A stretch of 26,469 nt of DNA from Sideroxydans lithotrophicus. GTDB taxonomy: Bacteria; Pseudomonadota; Gammaproteobacteria; Burkholderiales; Sulfuriferulaceae. Location: contig DZDB01000012.1 of the NCBI GenBank assembly GCA_022736605.1, positions 1 through 26,469 of the forward strand, read 5' to 3'. This document shows positions 23,077 to 26,469 of this stretch, piece after piece. The position numbers and the translations under genes are program-made. Numbering within the stretch: position 1 is the first letter of the stretch; each line of letters opens with the position of its first letter. A model generated the notes under the pieces. It was not told the origin of the DNA. It saw only the letters and a program-made list of their open reading frames with translations, and did not search any database.

Positions 23077-23586
23077 TTACTCGATTAAATCCTGCAAACG
23101 AAACCACGCGATGCGGCGTATTTCAGCCAGCGCGGTCGCAATTTCTTTGGCCTCGCCATGCCCCAGTCGCTGCCGCATGGCGGCGATTACGGCAGTACGG
23201 TTCAAACCATGCACCGCGATGATGAAAGGAAAACCATAGCACTGCTGATACGCCAGATTGAGCGCATTCATTTCAGCAAACTCGGCAGCGCTGCATTGAT
23301 CCAGACCGGCACCGCGCTGCTCTGCCCTGGATGCCACCGTCAATTCACCAGCCATCGCCAGCTTGCCAGCCAGCTCGGGGTGGGCACGGATCAATAGCAT
23401 GCGTTCGGCAGGGTCTGCCGCCATCACTGCGTCATGCAGGGCATTGGCCAGCTGCTTCATATCCGCAAACGGGCGATGCTGGCTGGCGCGCAGCGGCACC
23501 CACGGCGAATGCTCATAAATATCTGCCAGCACCGTCACAAAATCTGTCACATCCAGCGCGTTCAGCGCAGCAATCGAATAGCGCAT
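23077..23586 (-). CDS. uraD: OHCU decarboxylase
   Basis: Decarboxylates 2-oxo-4-hydroxy-4-carboxy-5-ureidoimidazoline to S-allantoin, the third step from urate. The 169 residues contain the family N-terminus (LNALDVTDFVTVLADIYEHS), the catalytic His69 in RAHPELAGKLA, the ligand segment RAEQRGAGLDQCSAAEFAEM and the signature YGFPFIIAVHGLNR (117-130). It sits three bases after puuE and 13 before alc. This is the PuuE-UraD order known from pseudomonads and other proteobacteria. Confidence 0.97.
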   Translation of the reverse strand: MRYSIAALNALDVTDFVTVLADIYEHSPWVPLRASQHRPFADMKQLANALHDAVMAADPAERMLLIRAHPELAGKLAMAGELTVASRAEQRGAGLDQCSAAEFAEMNALNLAYQQCYGFPFIIAVHGLNRTAVIAAMRQRLGHGEAKEIATALAEIRRIAWFRLQDLIE

Positions 23587-23589
23587 CTG

Positions 23590-24522
23590 CTACGCGCCGA
23601 CGGTTGCCGGATGGTGCGTTATCCAATGTCGCGCAATATCGATACGACGGCAGATCCACGCCTGTCGATGCGCCTGCACATAATCGACAAACCGCGCCAG
23701 CGCAGCGATCCGCCCAGGCCGTCCGGCGATCCGGCAATGCAATCCGATGGAGAGCATTTTCGGCGCCGTTTCGCCTTCCTGATACAGCGTGTCAAAGGCA
23801 TCCTTGAGGTAAGTAAAAAACTGCTCGCCGCTATTGAATCCCTGCGCCGTGGCAAAACGCATGTCATTGGTATCGAGCGTGTACGGCACCACCAGATGCG
23901 GTTGACCCGCAACATTTTCCCAATAAGGCAGGTCATCACTGTACGAATCGGCGTCGTAGACAAAACCACCATGTTCAACCAGCAGGCGGCGGGTATTTTC
24001 GCTGGTACGCCCGGTATACCAGCCAAGCGGCGCGCTCCCGGTCAGATTGCGCAGCGTATCTGCAGCGAGCTTGATATGCGCCCGTTCGGTCGCCTCATCC
24101 TGCGCCTGGTAATCAATCCAGCGCCAGCCATGCGCCACCACTTCATGCCCGGCAGCCGCCAAATGGCGGGCAAGCTCAGGGTGCCGCGCCAATGCCATGC
24201 CCACGGCAAAAACACTCAACGGAATCGCGCGTTCTTCAAACAGGCGCAGCAAACGCCAGACCCCGGAACGGCTGCCGTATTCGAATAGCGACTCCATACT
24301 CATGTGACGCTGACCCGTGTATGCCTGCGCACCCATTATTTCGGACAAGAAAGTCTCCGATGCGGGATCGCCGTGCAGCACGCAATTTTCCGAGCCTTCT
24401 TCGTAATTCAGCACAAACTGGACCGCGATGCGCGCGCCGCCAGGCCATGCCGCGTGCGGCGGGTGTTGTCCGTAACCAACCAGGTTCCTCGGGTAATCAG
24501 CCAGCCACAAGTTTGAAGTCAT
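23590..24522 (-). CDS. puuE: Allantoinase, PuuE type (polysaccharide-deacetylase fold)
   Basis: Hydrolyses allantoin to allantoate. PuuE is a cofactor-independent allantoinase unrelated to the amidohydrolase AllB. The 310 residues (Pseudomonas PuuE about 308) include GGARIAVQFVLNYEEGSENC, the NodB-like core with VFAVGMALARHPELARHLAA and EVVAHGWRWIDYQ (131-135 HGWRW), RTSENTRRLL, and DSYSDDLPYWE. No obvious Shine-Dalgarno is seen, but the gene begins 17 bases after the GntR gene, so expression within that transcript is likely. Confidence 0.96.
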   Translation of the reverse strand: MTSNLWLADYPRNLVGYGQHPPHAAWPGGARIAVQFVLNYEEGSENCVLHGDPASETFLSEIMGAQAYTGQRHMSMESLFEYGSRSGVWRLLRLFEERAIPLSVFAVGMALARHPELARHLAAAGHEVVAHGWRWIDYQAQDEATERAHIKLAADTLRNLTGSAPLGWYTGRTSENTRRLLVEHGGFVYDADSYSDDLPYWENVAGQPHLVVPYTLDTNDMRFATAQGFNSGEQFFTYLKDAFDTLYQEGETAPKMLSIGLHCRIAGRPGRIAALARFVDYVQAHRQAWICRRIDIARHWITHHPATVGA

Positions 24523-24539
24523 TTTTTTTCATTCGCTAT

Positions 24540-25274
24540 TCAAGCCAGACCAAGGATCTCCGCGAGATTGATTTTTTCTTTCTCGTCGTTCAGATTGAGT
24601 TTCCCTTCGATAGCAAGCAAATGTTGTTCCATCATTTTTACAGCCTGTTCCACATTCCGGCTCGCGATCACATCAATCAACCGGTCGTGCTCGTCATGGC
24701 TGCACGCCACATTGCCAGGCAGCTCATACAGCGCAATGATCAGCGAGCAGCGCGACACCAGCTCATTCAGGAAACGCTTGAGTACACTGTTACCCGCCAG
24801 CTCGGCCAGCGCGATGTGGAATGCCCCGCCCAGACTGATCCAGTTGGCACGGTCACCGCTCTCAAACGCCGCGTGCTCGTCCTTCGCCAGCTTGCGCAGC
24901 ACACCAATCTGCGCCTTGCTGGCGCGTGCGATGGCGAGCGGCATGATGGCCGCCTCCACGCCGCGCCGGGCGGTGAATATCTCGCGCGTTTCCTGCGGTG
25001 TCGGCGACGCCACCGTCGCGCCATGATTCGGCTTGATCACCACAATATGGTCGTACGCCAAACGCTGAAGCGCCTTGCGTACTATGGTGCGACTGACGTT
25101 GAACAATTCGCAGAAATGCGCCTCGGTAAGCTTGGTACCCGGCGGCAAACGCTGATTCATCACCGCGTTAAACACCGAGTCATAGATTTTCTTGTCGACG
25201 TCCGACAGCCCCCGCTTGGTTAACACAGGCGTATGGCTGGCAGCTTCCAGCATGGATTCGGAAAGTACATTCAT
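24540..25274 (-). CDS. GntR-family regulator with FCD domain, probably of the purine genes
   Basis: Probable ligand-responsive repressor of the purine cluster. From the ATG at 25274 it has 244 residues. The N-terminal winged helix-turn-helix is at about 28-92 (YDSVFNAVMNQRLPPGTKLT, CELFNVSRTIVRKALQRLAY). The helical FCD ligand domain is at about 100-225 (ETREIFTARRGVEAAIMPLA, SLGGAFHIALAELAGNSVL, DEHDRLIDVIASRNVEQAVK). The start is ambiguous: ATGs at 25274, 25283 and 25292 fall in a tandem 9-bp repeat. It is the first gene of the puuE-uraD-alc-allA operon and divergent from hiuH, so control of both directions is a reasonable inference. The effector (allantoin, urate or another pathway compound) is unknown. 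Confidence 0.88.
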   Translation of the reverse strand: MNVLSESMLEAASHTPVLTKRGLSDVDKKIYDSVFNAVMNQRLPPGTKLTEAHFCELFNVSRTIVRKALQRLAYDHIVVIKPNHGATVASPTPQETREIFTARRGVEAAIMPLAIARASKAQIGVLRKLAKDEHAAFESGDRANWISLGGAFHIALAELAGNSVLKRFLNELVSRCSLIIALYELPGNVACSHDEHDRLIDVIASRNVEQAVKMMEQHLLAIEGKLNLNDEKEKINLAEILGLA

Positions 25275-25298
25275 CTCTCTCATCTTTCTCATCTTTCT
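25272..25298 (-). repeat. Three tandem 9-bp repeats at the GntR gene start
   Basis: Plus-strand units CATCTCTCT, CATCTTTCT and CATCTTTCT. On the coding strand each unit contains a purine run followed by an in-frame ATG, encoding RKM-RKM-REM. Slippage would add or remove a start codon without changing frame. Confidence 0.8.
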
Positions 25299-25453
25299 TA
25301 ACAGCAAGCAAATCAGCCACATCAGCCGAACCGACAGCCCAGGCAGGCTGAATACCAATTTTAAACCATTTCACAAATCTGAAAAAAACAAAACTGAATA
25401 CAATATTTATTAGAAATTTTCATAAAAAATGAAGCTTAATTTGATACATTAAA

Positions 25454-25470
25454 TGCACCACCAAATTGCA
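25454..25470 (+). promoter_or_regulatory. NtrC-like site 1 upstream of hiuH
   Basis: TGCACCACCAAATTGCA: a full TGCACC half-site and a weaker ATTGCA half-site in the 17-bp NtrC frame. It is centred about 320 bp before the predicted hiuH start. Confidence 0.45.
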
Positions 25471-25483
25471 GTTCCTGATTTTT

Positions 25484-25500
25484 TGCACCAAAACAATGCA
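25484..25500 (+). promoter_or_regulatory. NtrC-like site 2 upstream of hiuH
   Basis: TGCACCAAAACAATGCA: the same layout as site 1, exactly 30 bp further on, so both lie on the same face of the helix. Paired enhancers with close to this spacing occur at enteric glnA. Confidence 0.45.
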
Positions 25501-25508
25501 AAATTTGT

Positions 25509-25529
25509 ATCTTGTATCGTATGCAAGAT
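25509..25529. promoter_or_regulatory. Imperfect palindrome, candidate GntR operator
   Basis: Half-sites ATCTTG (25509-25514) and CAAGAT (25524-25529) are exact complements, and 16 of 21 positions are symmetric overall. It overlaps a tandem TTGTATC-TTGTATC (25505-25518). Confidence 0.45.
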
Positions 25530-25670
25530 TGTCACAATCAGGTTTGATCCGCGTCCATCTCCCCTATTGAATCGCCGCATTTATTGGATTAAGCCATTTG
25601 TATGCCTGAATCAACATCCTAGTCACAACCAAACTGACACATGCACTTAAATGGAAACATGCAATAAAAA

Positions 25671-25680
25671 ATGTATACAT
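25671..25680. promoter_or_regulatory. ATGTATACAT palindrome, candidate GntR operator
   Basis: A perfect 10-bp palindrome of the TGTATACA kind bound by many FCD-type GntR regulators. It lies about 80 bp upstream of the hiuH sigma-54 promoter. Related GATACAT and TTGTATC sequences occur at 25443, 25505 and 25512. Confidence 0.4.
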
Positions 25681-25756
25681 GTTTAATTGATAATCAAGCT
25701 ACTTTTAGCATCAGCACGCATGCAAAACGGGATCAATGTCTGGACATTAATCATAA

Positions 25757-25772
25757 CGGCACGCAAATTGCT
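25757..25772 (+). promoter_or_regulatory. Sigma-54 (-24/-12) promoter of hiuH-xdhA
   Basis: CGGCACG-CAAA-TTGCT matches the sigma-54 consensus except for the first base. GG (25758-25759) and GC (25770-25771) are separated by exactly 10 bases. The predicted start at about 25783 lies 34 bases before the hiuH ATG. Confidence 0.82.
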
Positions 25773-25816
25773 TTTTGAATTGTGTTCAAATTTCAATTTT
25801 TGAAAATCAGCCAACC

Positions 25817-26167
25817 ATGGGAATGATCACCACACACATCCTCGACACTGCACAAGGCTGTCCTGCAGGCGACATCGCCATTGCGCTGTATAAAATGGAC
25901 ACACAGGAATTGTTGCTGGGTGCGTTTTACAGCAACCCTGACGGGCGTACCGGTGAGCCCTTGCTTCAGGCTGAGGCGCTACATATTGGCGCCTATGAAC
26001 TGGTCTTTCATGTCGCAGAGTATTTCGCCCGGTCGAGCCTGGCGGTCGACGACCCGCCATTTCTCGACCGCATCGCAATCCGTTTCAACGTCGCTGACCC
26101 GGCCGCGCACTACCATGTGCCGTTGCTGGTATCGCCGTGGGGCTACACGACCTACCGAGGCAGCTGA
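25817..26167 (+). CDS. hiuH: 5-Hydroxyisourate hydrolase (transthyretin-like)
   Basis: Hydrolyses 5-hydroxyisourate, the product of urate oxidation, to OHCU, which UraD then uses. The 116 residues have the hallmark active-site residues: His7 in ITTHILDTAQG, Arg44 in PDGRTG, the HYHVPLL motif (98-104) and the C-terminal tetrapeptide YRGS that separates these enzymes from true transthyretins. There is no signal peptide, so it is cytosolic. The ATG at 25817 is preferred; an upstream in-frame TTG at 25775 precedes the predicted transcript start. It is followed two bases later by xdhA. Confidence 0.96.
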   Translation: MGMITTHILDTAQGCPAGDIAIALYKMDTQELLLGAFYSNPDGRTGEPLLQAEALHIGAYELVFHVAEYFARSSLAVDDPPFLDRIAIRFNVADPAAHYHVPLLVSPWGYTTYRGS

Positions 26168-26169
26168 GC

Positions 26170-26469
26170 GTGATCAATGACAGCCAAACAATCCGCTTCC
26201 TGCTCGATGGTGAGGTCATCGAAGCACGCAACCTCGCCCCCACTACGACTTTGCTACAGTATCTGCGCACCCACCTTGGGCGCTGCGGCAGCAAGGAAGG
26301 CTGTGCCGAGGGCGATTGCGGCGCGTGTACCGTGGTGCTGGGCGAACTGGCCGGTGACGCCATCCGTTACCGCTCGGTCAATGCCTGTATTCAATTTTTG
26401 CCGACCGTCGACGGCAAGGAAGTGATCACCGTCGAGAGCTTGTCCAAAAATCCGGCCCAGCCCTTGCAC
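26170..26469 (+). CDS. xdhA: Xanthine dehydrogenase small subunit, N-terminal part (runs off window end)
   Basis: The iron-sulfur/FAD subunit of xanthine dehydrogenase, which oxidises hypoxanthine and xanthine to urate. The first 100 residues are visible. They form a plant-type [2Fe-2S] ferredoxin domain with Cys45, Cys50 and Cys53 (GCAEGDCGACTVVLGEL) and distal Cys73 (NACIQF). The second [2Fe-2S] and FAD domains would follow outside the window. The start is a GTG at 26170, two bases after the hiuH stop; no in-frame ATG lies close. Co-transcription from the sigma-54 promoter before hiuH is likely. The GC/codon pattern matches its neighbours. Confidence 0.93.
   Translation, partial: MINDSQTIRFLLDGEVIEARNLAPTTTLLQYLRTHLGRCGSKEGCAEGDCGACTVVLGELAGDAIRYRSVNACIQFLPTVDGKEVITVESLSKNPAQPLH

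Larger units (their letters stand above)
25275..25816. other. Control region between the GntR operon and hiuH-xdhA
   Basis: 542 AT-rich bases without a convincing gene; the few short reading frames here lack start signals and family likeness. It carries two NtrC-like sites, TGTATC-type palindromes suited to a GntR regulator, and a sigma-54 promoter towards hiuH. No confident promoter could be placed for the GntR operon. Confidence 0.7.

Noticed and set aside
24192..25223. A 343-codon plus-strand frame opposite puuE and the GntR gene
   Set aside because: It crosses the boundary between two real genes and has the same shadow composition with no ribosome-binding site.
25330..25360. A sigma-54-like element reading towards the GntR operon (minus strand)
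   Set aside because: GG-N10-GC spacing exists, but the -12 (CTGCC) and the -24 context have several mismatches. A second candidate near 25301-25320 has 11 bp instead of 10 between GC and CC.
25453..25650. A 65-codon frame in the GntR-hiuH spacer
   Set aside because: No ribosome-binding site, no family likeness, and it overlaps the regulatory motifs; more likely chance in spacer DNA.

Overview
The window is a gene-dense stretch of a betaproteobacterial chromosome. Support for this comes from the gene order (tRNA-Gly-Cys-Leu, then rimP-nusA-infB-rbfA-truB-rpsO-pnp), the protein lengths and the codon use. A CbbY-type sugar phosphatase hints at an autotroph-related lineage (Nitrosomonadales-like), but genus or species cannot be fixed from the sequence alone.

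Region 1 (1-9900) is core information processing. It holds the start of a divergent methionine aminopeptidase gene, a promoter and three tRNA genes, and then the transcription/translation block rimP, nusA, infB, rbfA, truB, rpsO and pnp. The control signals are clear: a TATAAT promoter followed directly by a terminator-like hairpin before rimP, a good sigma-70 promoter before rpsO, a terminator between rpsO and pnp, and a long perfect palindrome that can terminate both strands after pnp.

Region 2 (9917-17094) is a housekeeping mixture: dksA with an unnamed small gene behind it, a cbbY-like phosphatase, folD, three tRNAs (Pro, Arg, His) behind a strong promoter, a WYL-domain regulator, and a minus-strand operon purB-cnoX-GAF protein.

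Region 3 (17095-26469) is the interesting part and looks like a purine nitrogen-scavenging island. One plus-strand group encodes ExbB, ExbD, TonB, a periplasmic BMP-family (nucleoside/purine-type) binding protein and an adenine deaminase. It is preceded by a textbook sigma-54 promoter with an NtrC-like enhancer about 140 bp upstream. Facing it is a minus-strand operon, GntR regulator-puuE-uraD-alc-allA, which converts 2-oxo-4-hydroxy-4-carboxy-5-ureidoimidazoline (OHCU) and allantoin to urea and glyoxylate. Diverging from that operon is hiuH-xdhA, behind a second sigma-54 promoter, with two NtrC-like sites 30 bp apart and GntR-type palindromes in a 542-bp AT-rich control region. Together these encode most of adenine -> hypoxanthine -> xanthine -> urate -> allantoin -> urea + glyoxylate. 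The urate-oxidising enzyme, the rest of xanthine dehydrogenase, an ABC permease/ATPase and a TonB-dependent receptor are not in the window.

The main proposal is that a dedicated TonB-ExbB-ExbD energiser is part of the nitrogen-starvation (NtrC/sigma-54) regulon and powers outer-membrane uptake of purines or nucleosides. The promoter motifs and gene order are seen directly; the transport role is inference.
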